In this document: positions 54,901-57,540 of the stretch, one piece after another | Position numbering within the stretch: position 1 is the stretch's first letter | How the letters are laid out: the number at the start of each line of letters is the position of its first letter | NCBI RefSeq assembly: GCF_000321225.1 | Contig: NW_004450397.1 | Span: 3,224,484 to 3,288,483, forward strand | Source of the DNA: Odobenus rosmarus divergens | Lineage: Eukaryota; Chordata; Mammalia; Carnivora; Odobenidae | Length of the DNA stretch: 64,000 nt | Reading direction: 5' to 3' | Position numbers and translations under genes: made by a program | The notes under the pieces: generated by a model | What the model was told of the DNA's origin: nothing | Databases searched by the model: none | The model's input: only the letters and a program-made list of their open reading frames with translations

Positions 54901-57160
54901 TGGACCACAACACTATGATCTTATTTCTACTGTGCTTTAAGCTACTCAGCCAAATACCCTCAGATCATTCACAACAGAACATTAACTCCTCAGAACCACT
55001 CACTACTGTATTCCTACTACATTAAGGCAGGACCTTTGTCATTTGGTTATTTGCATTGGTATGTTATTTAATGTCATGGTTTTTTGTTTGTTTGTTTGCC
55101 TATAGTTCACATACAATGTTACATTAGTTTAGGCGTACAACACAGTGATTCAACTTCTCTATATGTTATGCTGTGCTCCCCACAAGTGTAGCTGCCATCT
55201 GTCATCAGACAACACTATTACAATATCAATTTTATTCCCTATTCCCTATTCTGTGACCTTTATTGCTGTGACTTAATTATTTCATAAATGGAAGCTTGTA
55301 TCTCCCACACCTCTTCACCTATTTTGTCTGTTCCCCTACCTCTTTCCCTCTGGCAACCAACAGTTTGTTCTCTGTATTTATAGGTCTGATTCTTCTTGTT
55401 TGTTTATTCATTTGTTTTGTTTTTTAGATTCCACTTATGAATGAAATCATATGATATTTGTCTCTCTCAGTCTGGCTTATTTCACTTAGCATAATACCCT
55501 CTAGGTCCATCCCTGTTGTTGCAAATGGCAAGAGCTCATCCTTTTTTTATGGTGGCACAATACTCCAGTGTGTGTATATCTGTGTGTGTGTGTGTGTGTG
55601 TGTGTGTTTGTGTACATCTTCTTTATCCGTTTACCTATCAGTGAACACTTAGGCTGCTCCCATGTCTTGACTATTGTAAGTAATGCTGCAATAAACACAG
55701 GGGTGCATGTATCTTTTCAAATTAGTATTTCATTTTATTTGAGTAAATATCCAGTAGTAGAATTATTGGATCATGTGGTACTTCTATTTTTAATTTTTTG
55801 AGGAATCTCCATACTGTTTTCCACAGTGGCTATACCAATTTACACAATGTTATAGAATCTTATATATCCTATGGCATTTTTAACAGTACTTTTTTTTCCA
55901 GAGCACCAATCATGTTCTAAAGACACAGGAATCTTTGTTTCATTCACTAATATATCCCCAGGACATAGGACTGAGCTTACATGATAGCAGTCATCCAATA
56001 AATATTTGTCAAATGAATGTAAAACAGTCCTGCTGTTTTGAGAGTTTATTCCCAATTTATGGCTTCTAATGAGTGTCTCATGACTATCTGCATCAGAATT
56101 ACTTGGTGTAAGGCTCAGGCAGCGCAGCCGGAAGGTTTTCTGAACAGTGAAGTGTGAAGTTCCCCTGGCCTGGCTGTGAAGGAAGCACACAGTCCCACTG
56201 AGAGACTGGGATACTGAGCACTGAGGGGGAGGAAGGAGGGTACAGTGGAAAGACCAGCTTGGCTGTTGGTCTAGAACCAGGTCTATGGTAAGCACAGACA
56301 GGGCATGTGACTTTTTTTGGGCTTCAGGGTCCTCCTTTGTAAAATGAGAAATTTGGGCAAATTTCTGAGATTTCATCCAATAACTTTTTTTAAAATTGAA
56401 GTACAATTAACACACAGTATTATATTAGTTGCAGGTATACAATATGGTGATTCAACAATTCTATACATTACTCAGTGCTCATCAGGATGAGTGATCCCCT
56501 TTATCTATTTCACCCCACCCGCCCCACTCACCTCCCCTCTGGCATCCACCAGTTTGTTGTCTGTATTCAATAATCTGTTTTTTAGTTTCTCTTTTTCCCT
56601 TGTTTGTTCATTTGTTTTGTTTCTTAAATTCTTAAATCATATGGTATTTATCTTCCTCTGACTTATTTCATTTAATGTTATACCTTTTAGGTACATCCAT
56701 ATTGTTGCAAATGGTAATTTTTTTATTACTGGGCTTTCTAACCATCCCAGCATCATCTAATCGCAGACGACTGGAGTCCCTAGCCAATTCTGGGAAAGTG
56801 TGCAACGCTCAACATCATATTTTGTACCACCTAGGCTTTTGCTCCTAGAAAGTATTTTAGTAAGAACTTAATTTCCAATTATTCTCAAGAACTTTGCAAA
56901 ATTGCACTGCCACACTCAGGCAACCTTAAGGAACATTTAGATCTCTTGGGAATATTCTAGGCATTCCATCTCTGTTTGAAAAGTTAAAAGCATAATCCTT
57001 TCAAAGATTAGACCTTGCTGGCTGTTCCAAGAGGCCTGCTCTAAACTCGACAGAAGAGAATAGCTTACCCGATGATGTGTGCCTTCCTTCTGGAACTTTG
57101 GTGCTCTGGAGTGATAAATTGCTGTCCTTCTCCAGGTTGGATGACTTTCTCAGAATTTCA
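614..57160 (-). CDS. ABCA12: ABCA12, internal part of the gene (21 exons)
   Basis: ABC subfamily A member 12 moves glucosylceramides and other lipids into lamellar granules of epidermal keratinocytes; in humans its loss causes harlequin ichthyosis. Seen here: 21 exons on the minus strand with consistent phases and an uninterrupted reading frame of about 1,102 residues. Exons 1-19 of the window form a long extracellular domain rich in N-X-S/T sites, and the last two carry hydrophobic membrane segments. Peptides such as [25 protein letters not shown] text and [15 protein letters not shown] match ABCA12 as I know it rather than ABCA1 or ABCA13. The family protein is about 2,595 residues, so both ATPase domains and the N-terminus lie outside. 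The last exon starts at what would be human c.3295, which agrees with the known intron 23/exon 24 boundary. The gene looks intact wherever it can be read. Confidence 0.97.
2112..2125. promoter_or_regulatory. RFX X-box-like palindrome
   Basis: The sequence GTTGCCATGGAAAC fits the palindromic RFX family binding consensus (GTTRCCATGGYAAC type) with one half-site change. It is intronic. Whether it is bound is unknown. Confidence 0.4.
2851..2884. repeat. AT-rich simple repeat
   Basis: An imperfect (TA)n tract that can fold back on itself. Confidence 0.85.
4480..4610 (+). mobile_element. MIR fragment (old)
   Basis: It resembles the MIR core: gttccagacctaggtctgcc, then actaagtagctctg, then a cacttctacaaagg end. 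It is diverged, and the assignment is by eye. Confidence 0.55.
6663..6777 (-). CDS. ABCA12: ABCA12 exon (human exon 23 equivalent), membrane segment 2
   Basis: This 115 nt exon encodes about residues 1060-1098 ([18 protein letters not shown] ... KDLRLHE). The acceptor is tttacag|CTT and the donor is GAG|gtatgt. It completes a split AA|C asparagine and ends in phase 0. The hydrophobic run of about 21 residues is membrane segment 2. The following [14 protein letters not shown] is the cytosolic coupling region typical of ABCA proteins. Confidence 0.97.
7461..7647 (+). mobile_element. MER5A-like hAT non-autonomous DNA transposon
   Basis: It begins CAGTGTTTCTCAAAGTT and ends AGTTTGAGAATCATGG, which are complementary termini. 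The interior has atcacaatcacctgaagggctt and a gatttaatatatctggggtggg block typical of MER5/MER20-type elements. Confidence 0.75.
7960..8035 (+). mobile_element. L2 3' fragment
   Basis: The text atctggcatggggtaggcacttaaacaatatttgttgaatgaa matches the familiar L2 3' end (…caataaatatttgttgaatgaa). Confidence 0.6.
8190..8380 (+). mobile_element. MIR fragment (old)
   Basis: It shows MIR-like order: actagctgtacaactttggacatgttacttaaccc, then tcagtttttttcatcaggaaaatatgg, then gttgttgggtag. Assigned by eye. Confidence 0.65.
9029..9225 (-). mobile_element. Can-SINE, reverse orientation
   Basis: It reads AGATTTTATTTATTTGAGAGAG on the left and CCACCCAGGCACCCC on the right. It is flanked by a 14-bp duplication with one mismatch (agcaaacaatttta at 9015-9028, agcaaaccatttta at 9226-9239). 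Confidence 0.95.
9757..10072 (-). CDS. ABCA12: ABCA12 exon (human exon 22 equivalent), membrane-proximal extracellular domain
   Basis: This 316 nt exon encodes about residues 955-1059 plus two bases ([11 protein letters not shown] ... [11 protein letters not shown]). The acceptor is tttttag|GTG and the donor is ACAA|gtaagt. It carries the conserved block [18 protein letters not shown] and the PYPCYMKD stretch that leads into membrane segment 2 in A-subfamily transporters. N-R-S motif present. Confidence 0.97.
10073..10635 (-). other. ABCA12 intron, 563 bp, phase 1
   Basis: No repeat or motif recognised beyond the splice sites. Confidence 0.9.
10636..10815 (-). CDS. ABCA12: ABCA12 exon (human exon 21 equivalent), extracellular domain
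   Basis: This 180 nt exon encodes about residues 895-954 plus one base ([15 protein letters not shown] ... [12 protein letters not shown]). The acceptor is tttttag|ATA and the donor is GGAA|gtaagt. N-I-S is followed closely by a cysteine ([11 protein letters not shown]). Charged helical text ([12 protein letters not shown]) follows. Confidence 0.96.
10816..12950 (-). other. ABCA12 intron, 2.1 kb, phase 1
   Basis: Apart from the RFX-like palindrome at 12294-12306, I see nothing supportable. It has no young SINE or L1. The A13 run near 12652 has no gene-like sequence before it. Confidence 0.85.
12294..12306. promoter_or_regulatory. RFX-like palindrome
   Basis: GTTGC ATA GCAAC is a perfect inverted repeat of the RFX half-site with a 3-bp spacer. 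It is intronic and its function is not shown. Confidence 0.35.
12951..13041 (-). CDS. ABCA12: ABCA12 exon (human exon 20 equivalent), extracellular domain
   Basis: This 91 nt exon encodes about residues 865-894 plus one base ([18 protein letters not shown] ... LLKQIDEL). The acceptor is ttgttag|AAT and the donor is CTCG|gtaagt. It starts in phase 0 and ends in phase 1, and is identical in sense to human as remembered. Confidence 0.96.
13453..13639 (+). mobile_element. Can-SINE
   Basis: The head is GGGTGCCTGGGTGGCTCAGT, followed by the CGTTAAGCGTCTGCCTTCGG block, a CT-rich region and an AATAAATAAAATCTTTAAAA tail. No clean target-site duplication was found. The head/body match is of the arctoid type. 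Confidence 0.93.
13680..13800 (+). mobile_element. MIR fragment (old)
   Basis: It contains ctacttctactacttcctagctagctatggg and tttctgtaaagcagggatgaatgactcatc in MIR order. Assigned by eye. Confidence 0.55.
16232..16351 (-). CDS. ABCA12: ABCA12 exon (human exon 19 equivalent), extracellular domain
   Basis: This 120 nt exon of exactly 40 codons encodes about residues 825-864 ([18 protein letters not shown] ... LNQTIPMLQ). The acceptor is cttttag|TCT, the donor is CAG|gtagga, and both ends are phase 0. It has an N-V-T and an N-Q-T motif. Confidence 0.97.
17065..17274 (+). mobile_element. Can-SINE with perfect target-site duplication
   Basis: The head GGCGCCTGGGTGGCTCAGT is followed by a tRNA-like body, a CT-rich run and an A-rich tail. 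It is flanked by the perfect 16-bp repeat gaaaagcattataatg at 17049-17064 and 17275-17290, which marks a fairly young insertion. Confidence 0.96.
17943..18141 (-). mobile_element. Can-SINE, reverse orientation
   Basis: It reads AAGATTTTATTTATTTATTTGACAGAG on the left and GTCACCCAGGTGCCCC on the right. The flanks agagattttttt and aggattgttttt may be a worn target-site duplication. Confidence 0.93.
18525..18664 (-). CDS. ABCA12: ABCA12 exon (human exon 18 equivalent), extracellular domain
   Basis: This 140 nt exon encodes about residues 778-824 ([18 protein letters not shown] ... [10 protein letters not shown]). The acceptor is cttccag|CAC and the donor is AAG|gtttga, a weak donor because it lacks the usual A at +3. 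It starts in phase 1 and ends in phase 0. Confidence 0.96.
18821..19393 (+). mobile_element. Carnivoran L1 3' end, 5'-truncated
   Basis: It contains the carnivore L1 3' block gcgaaataagtcaatcagag, cacagacctgtacctctgaa, an internal A-rich run and the G-rich ggggagggggg tract. It ends in gatgtaatgtatggtgattaacataacataac. The flanking aaagtaagaaa at 18810-18820 and 19394-19404 is a likely target-site duplication. Only the 3' non-coding end is present, so it has no coding capacity. Confidence 0.9.
19905..20110 (+). mobile_element. MIR fragment (old)
   Basis: It shows MIR order: gtggttaagaggctagactttg, then gggtgaccgtggccagttagtc, then cctcatttcctcttagtaagatgg, then gtaagtgctgcagtag. Confidence 0.75.
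20221..20431 (-). CDS. ABCA12: ABCA12 exon (human exon 17 equivalent), extracellular domain
   Basis: This 211 nt exon encodes about residues 708-777 plus one base ([17 protein letters not shown] ... [10 protein letters not shown]). The acceptor is tcatag|GCA and the donor is ACCA|gtgagt. It has an N-H-T motif. The end reads PTHT|T where human, from memory, reads PINS|T, so a human glycosylation site at this junction appears to be absent here. Confidence 0.96.
20432..20756 (-). other. ABCA12 intron, 325 bp, phase 0
   Basis: Short intron with nothing beyond the splice signals. Confidence 0.92.
20757..20921 (-). CDS. ABCA12: ABCA12 exon (human exon 16 equivalent), extracellular domain
   Basis: This 165 nt exon of exactly 55 codons encodes about residues 653-707 ([18 protein letters not shown] ... 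LPRSVPLTQ). The acceptor is ctgatag|GTG, the donor is CAG|gtcgga (a modest donor), and both ends are phase 0. It matches human nearly residue for residue. Confidence 0.97.
20961..21610 (+). mobile_element. Old L1 3' end
   Basis: The text follows the mammalian L1 3' region in order: ggaacccacacacactgttgg, accatgcaacctagcaattatattcc, catcattcacaataaccaaaag, atgaatggacaaag, and attatactccaataaagttgcc. It is highly diverged and non-coding. Confidence 0.85.
21815..21965 (+). mobile_element. L2-like fragment
   Basis: It contains cattcatttaatcaccaaacgttaactgagtgcctgctatgtccccagcatgg followed by ccactcaaggagccttggtctaatagaagg, which is the L2 3' order. Confidence 0.65.
22297..22330. repeat. 17-bp perfect tandem duplication
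   Basis: The unit attctgggcattcctac is present twice with no mismatch, so the duplication is recent. Confidence 0.9.
22590..22930 (+). mobile_element. Ancient L2-type interspersed repeat
   Basis: It contains tgagtgcctctttgggcctggcactgttcttggc, later gagccaccggaaggtattgagcacagg, gatcactctggctgctta and gaggccattgcagaaatatagg. These blocks occur together in a common old mammalian repeat. The exact family is not certain. Confidence 0.6.
23388..23416. repeat. (TA)n(CA)n simple repeat
   Basis: A run of alternating AT that changes to ACACAC. Confidence 0.9.
23702..23875 (-). CDS. ABCA12: ABCA12 exon (human exon 15 equivalent), with a GC splice donor
   Basis: This 174 nt exon of exactly 58 codons encodes about residues 595-652 ([16 protein letters not shown] ... 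[10 protein letters not shown]). The acceptor is cttgcag|ATT. The donor reads AAG|GCAAGT, the standard form of a GC-AG intron. Using the nearby GT four bases on would shift the frame. N-M-T and N-F-T motifs are present. Confidence 0.95.
24040..24248 (+). mobile_element. Can-SINE
   Basis: The head GGGCGCCTGGGTGGCTCAGT (24039-24058) is followed by an older-type body (taggttaagtgttcaactcttgg), CT repeat and A-rich tail. Target-site duplication cactaatcaca at 24029-24039 and 24249-24259. Confidence 0.95.
25503..25574. repeat. Polypurine tract
   Basis: About 70 bp of nearly pure A/G on the + strand (ggggtaaggaaaaggagagc onward) with only a few pyrimidines. As it is polypyrimidine on the ABCA12-sense strand, it is the sort of tract that can form triplex DNA. 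Confidence 0.75.
25769..25893 (-). CDS. ABCA12: ABCA12 exon (human exon 14 equivalent), extracellular domain
   Basis: This 125 nt exon encodes about residues 553-594 ([18 protein letters not shown] ... IPIPDNRAE). The acceptor is cttgcag|GTC and the donor is GAG|gtgggg. It completes a split G|GT glycine and ends in phase 0. It has a charged helical stretch ([12 protein letters not shown]) and an N-R-S motif. Confidence 0.97.
25894..27675 (-). other. ABCA12 intron, 1.8 kb, phase 1
   Basis: Host of the antisense NDUFA4 retrocopy (26192-26751). The flanking sequence shows no other element I can name. Confidence 0.92.
26192..26751 (+). pseudogene. NDUFA4: NDUFA4 processed retrocopy (C-terminus lost)
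   Basis: This is an intronless copy of NDUFA4, a small mitochondrial respiratory-chain subunit (now placed in complex IV), lying in an ABCA12 intron on the opposite strand. ATG at 26280 opens a 75-residue frame beginning [19 protein letters not shown], with [20 protein letters not shown] further on. The copy has 5' UTR-like sequence before the ATG, 3' UTR sequence after it, AATAAA at 26722-26727 and an A10 run at 26742-26751, so it came from a spliced, polyadenylated mRNA. After KFYS about 25 bases of the expected VNVDYSKLK coding stretch are missing. The rest is read out of frame (RKKVQTSK) to a stop at 26505-26507, against a usual 82 residues. A worn target-site duplication may be atgggttcatcc (26189-26200) and atggtttcct (26751-26760). 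Expression cannot be judged from sequence. Confidence 0.93.
27676..27788 (-). CDS. ABCA12: ABCA12 exon (human exon 13 equivalent), extracellular domain
   Basis: This 113 nt exon encodes about residues 515-552 ([18 protein letters not shown] ... SADPSEKP). The acceptor is gttccag|GTT and the donor is CCAG|gtgctt. It starts in phase 2 and ends in phase 1, with N-I-T and N-N-S motifs. Confidence 0.96.
27789..27886 (-). other. ABCA12 intron, 98 bp, phase 2
   Basis: The shortest intron in the window, with a gtaagt donor and gttccag acceptor. There is no room for an inserted element. Confidence 0.93.
27887..28143 (-). CDS. ABCA12: ABCA12 exon (human exon 12 equivalent), extracellular domain
   Basis: This 257 nt exon encodes about residues 430-514 ([18 protein letters not shown] ... 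[13 protein letters not shown]). The acceptor is ctggaaag|CTC after a pyrimidine-rich tract, and the donor is ATTG|gtaagt. Three cysteines and an N-L-T motif are seen. The exon ends with TG, which with the next exon's G makes a tryptophan codon where human has glutamine. Only 98 bp separates it from the next exon. Confidence 0.96.
28590..29275 (+). mobile_element. L1 3' end, intermediate age
   Basis: It shows a clear L1 3' order: aaggatgtggagaaactggaacccttgtgcactgctgg, tatggagtttcctcag, acattattcacaataaccaag, gatgaatggataaacacaatg, gaatattattcagtcttaaaaagg, and gttgccaggggctaggggg. It is non-coding. Confidence 0.9.
29521..29717 (+). mobile_element. Can-SINE with perfect 18-bp target-site duplication
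   Basis: The head is gggctgcctggggggctcagtc (changed at two places), with an older-type body and an A14 tail. It is flanked by agaagtcaaataatttgg at 29505-29522 and 29718-29735. Confidence 0.96.
30328..30407. repeat. AT-rich foldback tract
   Basis: The unit tatatatattcaacttatatatat occurs twice, with other (TA)n runs ending in tacatgtata. Strongly self-complementary. Confidence 0.85.
30427..30617 (-). mobile_element. Can-SINE, reverse orientation
   Basis: It reads AAGATTTTATTTATTTATTTGACAG on the left and GCCACCCAGGCACCCC on the right. Target-site duplication cccaaatatatttttt / cccaaatacatttttt (30411-30426, 30618-30633), one mismatch. Confidence 0.95.
31186..31371 (+). mobile_element. Can-SINE
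   Basis: The head GGGGCACCTGGGTGGCTCAG is followed by an older-type body (ttggttgggtgtccaactcttg) and a 23-base A tail. Target-site duplication ctcaaaatatc at 31175-31185 and 31372-31382. Confidence 0.96.
32270..32400 (+). mobile_element. L2-like fragment
   Basis: It contains tcatttgttcacacatccatgag, cctactatgtgctaaatgtgggg and ttagagatacaggggc, which is the L2 3' order. Confidence 0.6.
32560..33130 (+). mobile_element. Ancient L2-type repeat, diverged
   Basis: Blocks such as gggatctgggcccagtctctctgc, cttcctgcctctcccataggc, and ttattggtctgcttttccatctgc with a gactttggggttagagattatg end recall a common old LINE-type repeat. The family is uncertain. Confidence 0.4.
34215..34321 (-). CDS. ABCA12: ABCA12 exon (human exon 11 equivalent), extracellular domain
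   Basis: This 107 nt exon encodes about residues 394-429 ([18 protein letters not shown] ... VPEVLKSK). The acceptor is tttacag|AAA and the donor is AAA|gtaagt. It completes a split G|AA glutamate and ends in phase 0. The text [14 protein letters not shown] matches the human YEDYFPPVPEVLK region. Confidence 0.95.
34322..35368 (-). other. ABCA12 intron, 1.0 kb, phase 1
   Basis: No repeat recognised. Several short open frames on both strands lack any support. Confidence 0.85.
35369..35487 (-). CDS. ABCA12: ABCA12 exon (human exon 10 equivalent), extracellular domain
   Basis: This 119 nt exon encodes about residues 354-393 ([18 protein letters not shown] ... TDNLARGSQ). The acceptor is ctatag|GCT and the donor is CAAG|gtaata. 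It joins a split CA|G glutamine and ends in phase 1. N-I-S and N-V-T motifs and one cysteine (LACVRN) are visible. Confidence 0.96.
35779..35943 (+). mobile_element. Palindromic MER-type DNA transposon relic
   Basis: It starts gggttgtcagatgaaatacaggactcccagttaaatctgaatttcagataaacaatgaataa, a well-known old repeat, and ends with the inverted terminus atctggcagacccc. The family name is uncertain. Confidence 0.6.
36649..36844 (+). mobile_element. Can-SINE
   Basis: The head GGGGTGCCTGGGTGGCTCAG is followed by CT repeats and a tctttaaaaaaataaaaaaaa tail. Target-site duplication ttaaatacgattgatag (36632-36648) and ttaaatacaattgatag (36845-36861), differing only at a CpG. Confidence 0.96.
38820..38895 (-). 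CDS. ABCA12: ABCA12 exon (human exon 9 equivalent), extracellular domain
   Basis: This 76 nt exon, the shortest in the window, encodes about residues 329-353 ([16 protein letters not shown] ... SLAA). The acceptor is ctgtag|GTG and the donor is CACA|gtaagt. It starts in phase 1 and ends in phase 2, and holds an N-V-T motif. It differs from human more than its neighbours do (GDSDNIT in human, from memory). Confidence 0.93.
38896..43287 (-). other. ABCA12 intron, 4.4 kb, phase 1
   Basis: Apart from a MIR copy (41151-41390), nothing is recognised. It is unusually free of young SINEs and L1 for its length. Confidence 0.85.
41151..41390 (+). mobile_element. MIR
   Basis: It shows good MIR order: ggctttggggacagacagatccaggttctaatctc, cacttgctgggtggttaac, cctcagcttctttgtctgtaaaac, tctcatagacttattttcatgagg and gtaaagcccttagaa. 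Confidence 0.85.
43288..43400 (-). CDS. ABCA12: ABCA12 exon (human exon 8 equivalent), extracellular domain
   Basis: This 113 nt exon encodes about residues 291-328 ([18 protein letters not shown] ... [11 protein letters not shown]). The acceptor is tcgctag|TGC and the donor is CAAG|gtattg. It completes a split AG|T serine and ends in phase 1. The protein is very close to human here. Confidence 0.96.
45674..46380 (+). mobile_element. Ancient DNA-transposon-like repeat, split by a SINE
   Basis: The left part has ctctccaacagaaatataatgcaagccac and attttatagtagtcatgttaaaaaag. The right part, after the SINE, ends in gatagccaagggctaccatattagaaag. These are the two ends of a familiar old mammalian repeat whose name I cannot give with certainty. 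Confidence 0.55.
45952..46155 (+). mobile_element. Can-SINE, diverged head
   Basis: The head reads gggagtgtgggtgcctcagtcggttaag, a worn form of the Can-SINE head, followed by the usual body and an aaaaaaaataaatctt tail. The flanks gaaaatattta (45936 and 46156) suggest a target-site duplication. Confidence 0.9.
46449..46650 (+). mobile_element. Can-SINE
   Basis: The head GGGGTGCCTAGGTGGCTCAG is followed by cattaagcgtctgccttcagc, CT-rich text and an aataaataaataaaatcttt tail with A12. A worn duplication is possible (cagttgctta / gagttgttta). Confidence 0.94.
46681..46811 (-). mobile_element. Degraded Can-SINE, reverse orientation
   Basis: It lacks the internal parts of a full element but keeps cagagggagagggagagag on the left and gagatcatgacctgagcca on the right. 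It is bracketed by caaatgtcatttac at 46664-46677 and 46812-46825, so it is a separate insertion just beside the previous one. Confidence 0.88.
47038..47085. repeat. (TTTA)n microsatellite
   Basis: About 11 units with one TTTG interruption. Confidence 0.95.
47165..47945 (-). mobile_element. Old L1 3' end, reverse orientation
   Basis: Read on the + strand it gives gaggtaaaatttacacacaataatatgcacc, gggctatgttttcattttcttgggtaaatatccaagagtagaatgctac, and catactgttttccaaagag, which is the reverse complement of L1 ORF2/3' UTR text. Heavily mutated. Confidence 0.85.
48070..48290 (+). mobile_element. MIR
   Basis: It contains gaaagagcataggacttggattcag, cctttgccacttactagttgttgaacc, and tttcctcttctacaaaatggg in MIR order. 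Confidence 0.85.
48400..48600 (+). mobile_element. MIR
   Basis: It contains ggcagactggattctagagttagaaaaccc, ctcatttataaaataaatag and ggggctcagtgaagtgtctgatatgtaac. A second MIR copy in tandem with the previous one. Confidence 0.75.
49227..49405 (-). CDS. ABCA12: ABCA12 exon (human exon 7 equivalent), extracellular domain
   Basis: This 179 nt exon encodes about residues 232-290 plus two bases of a split serine codon ([14 protein letters not shown] ... [10 protein letters not shown]). The acceptor is ttgtaag|ATA and the donor is GAG|gtaaga. It contains the conserved run [16 protein letters not shown] with an N-D-T motif. The AAG acceptor is weaker than the usual CAG, but the frame joins correctly. 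Confidence 0.95.
49406..51090 (-). other. ABCA12 intron, 1.7 kb, phase 0
   Basis: No repeat or regulatory element recognised. A short hairpin (aatccaaaaaattggattttt) lies near 49598-49618. Confidence 0.85.
51091..51276 (-). CDS. ABCA12: ABCA12 exon (human exon 6 equivalent), extracellular domain
   Basis: This 186 nt exon of exactly 62 codons encodes about residues 170-231 ([16 protein letters not shown] ... ELTNQFSQ). The acceptor is tttttag|CTG, the donor is CAG|gtgagt, and both ends are phase 0. N-S-T and N-M-T motifs and two cysteines (RELCES, KFCLSN) fit a disulfide-bonded extracellular domain. Confidence 0.96.
51277..53896 (-). other. ABCA12 intron, 2.6 kb, phase 0
   Basis: Only a CA repeat (53313-53344) and a T17 run (53383-53399) are recognised. 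There is no SINE or L1. Confidence 0.88.
53313..53344. repeat. (CA)n microsatellite
   Basis: About 15 CA units with a TA interruption. Confidence 0.95.
53897..53994 (-). CDS. ABCA12: ABCA12 exon (human exon 5 equivalent), extracellular domain
   Basis: This 98 nt exon encodes about residues 137-169 (ATVFPSPSS ... [11 protein letters not shown]). The acceptor is attacag|CC and the donor is AAG|gtaatt. It joins the previous exon through a split GCC alanine codon and ends in phase 0. It has an N-G-S glycosylation motif in the stretch [12 protein letters not shown], which is well conserved with human. Confidence 0.95.
55078..55848 (-). mobile_element. Carnivoran L1 3' end, reverse orientation
   Basis: Reads as reverse-complement L1: acatacaatgttacattagtttaggcgtacaacacagtgattcaac, ggcttatttcacttagcataataccctctaggtccatcc, gttgttgcaaatggcaag, aatgctgcaataaacacaggggtgcatgtatc, and actgttttccacagtggctatacc. 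It includes a GT repeat. It carries only the ORF2 end and 3' UTR. Confidence 0.9.
55567..55612. repeat. (GT)n microsatellite within L1
   Basis: A GT run of about 20 units with small interruptions, in the place where L1 elements often carry a short TATATA/GTGT tract. Confidence 0.95.
55925..56370 (-). mobile_element. L2/MIR relics, reverse orientation
   Basis: On the minus strand: cattcatttgacaaatatttattgg with gtcctggggatatattagtgaatgaaac (L2-like). Further upstream comes tttctcattttacaaaggagg with gggcttcag complement (MIR-like). The open frame of 188 residues across this stretch comes from these relics and is not a gene. Confidence 0.6.
56383..56716 (-). mobile_element. L1 3' UTR fragment, reverse orientation
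   Basis: It contains aattgaagtacaattaacacacagtattatattagttgcaggtatacaatatgg, ctggcatccaccagtttgttgtctgtattc and taggtacatccatattgttgcaaatgg. It is a second copy of the same kind as the neighbour at 55078. Confidence 0.88.
57069..57160 (-). CDS. ABCA12: ABCA12 exon (human exon 4 equivalent), extracellular domain
   Basis: This 92 nt exon encodes about residues 107-136 ([14 protein letters not shown]... ending HTSS). The acceptor is cactag and the donor is CGG|gtaagc. It begins with one base that completes a codon from an exon not in the window and ends in phase 1. It lies just after the first membrane segment, on the extracellular or luminal side, and has one N-L-S glycosylation motif. It is the most 5' exon I could find. 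Confidence 0.93.
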
Positions 57161-57477
57161 CTAGTGAAGAAAAAGCAAGAACTCTATAGCTTCACCCACA
57201 TTAATTTCAGTTAGTTACAGCAATGTATTATGTGGCAGATTCCAGGGCTCTCCAAGGACTTTCAAATTTTTAATCTACTTTCTAGGATCATAATGGAAGA
57301 ACTCACCTAACCATACACCAGTGAGTATATAAGATCTCCTACAAGGTAAATTTTTATTCAGAGAAAATGGCCTAGATGAAGTTTAAAATAGTTATTTTTA
57401 TTTTAATCTTATAAAAAGGAAATTATTTTAAAAAGACATTAGTGCTAAATATTGAAAGTAATCATGAGACACACACA

Positions 57478-57540
57478 CGTATATATAATATATAGAGAAT
57501 ATATATATTCTTTAATTTTTAATTTTTTTATATATATATT
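57478..57540. repeat. AT-rich foldback tract
   Basis: It contains tatatataatatatagagaatatatatattc, then tttttatatatatattc. Self-complementary simple sequence. Confidence 0.85.

Larger units (their letters stand above)
53995..57068 (-). other. ABCA12 intron, 3.1 kb, phase 1
   Basis: The middle is filled by two antisense L1 ends (55078-55848 and 56383-56716), with L2/MIR relics between them. The stretch 53995-55077 shows nothing recognised. Confidence 0.9.

Noticed and set aside
55840..56406. 188-residue minus-strand open frame
   Set aside because: It crosses L2- and MIR-like relics and shows no similarity to a protein, so it is a chance frame through repeats.
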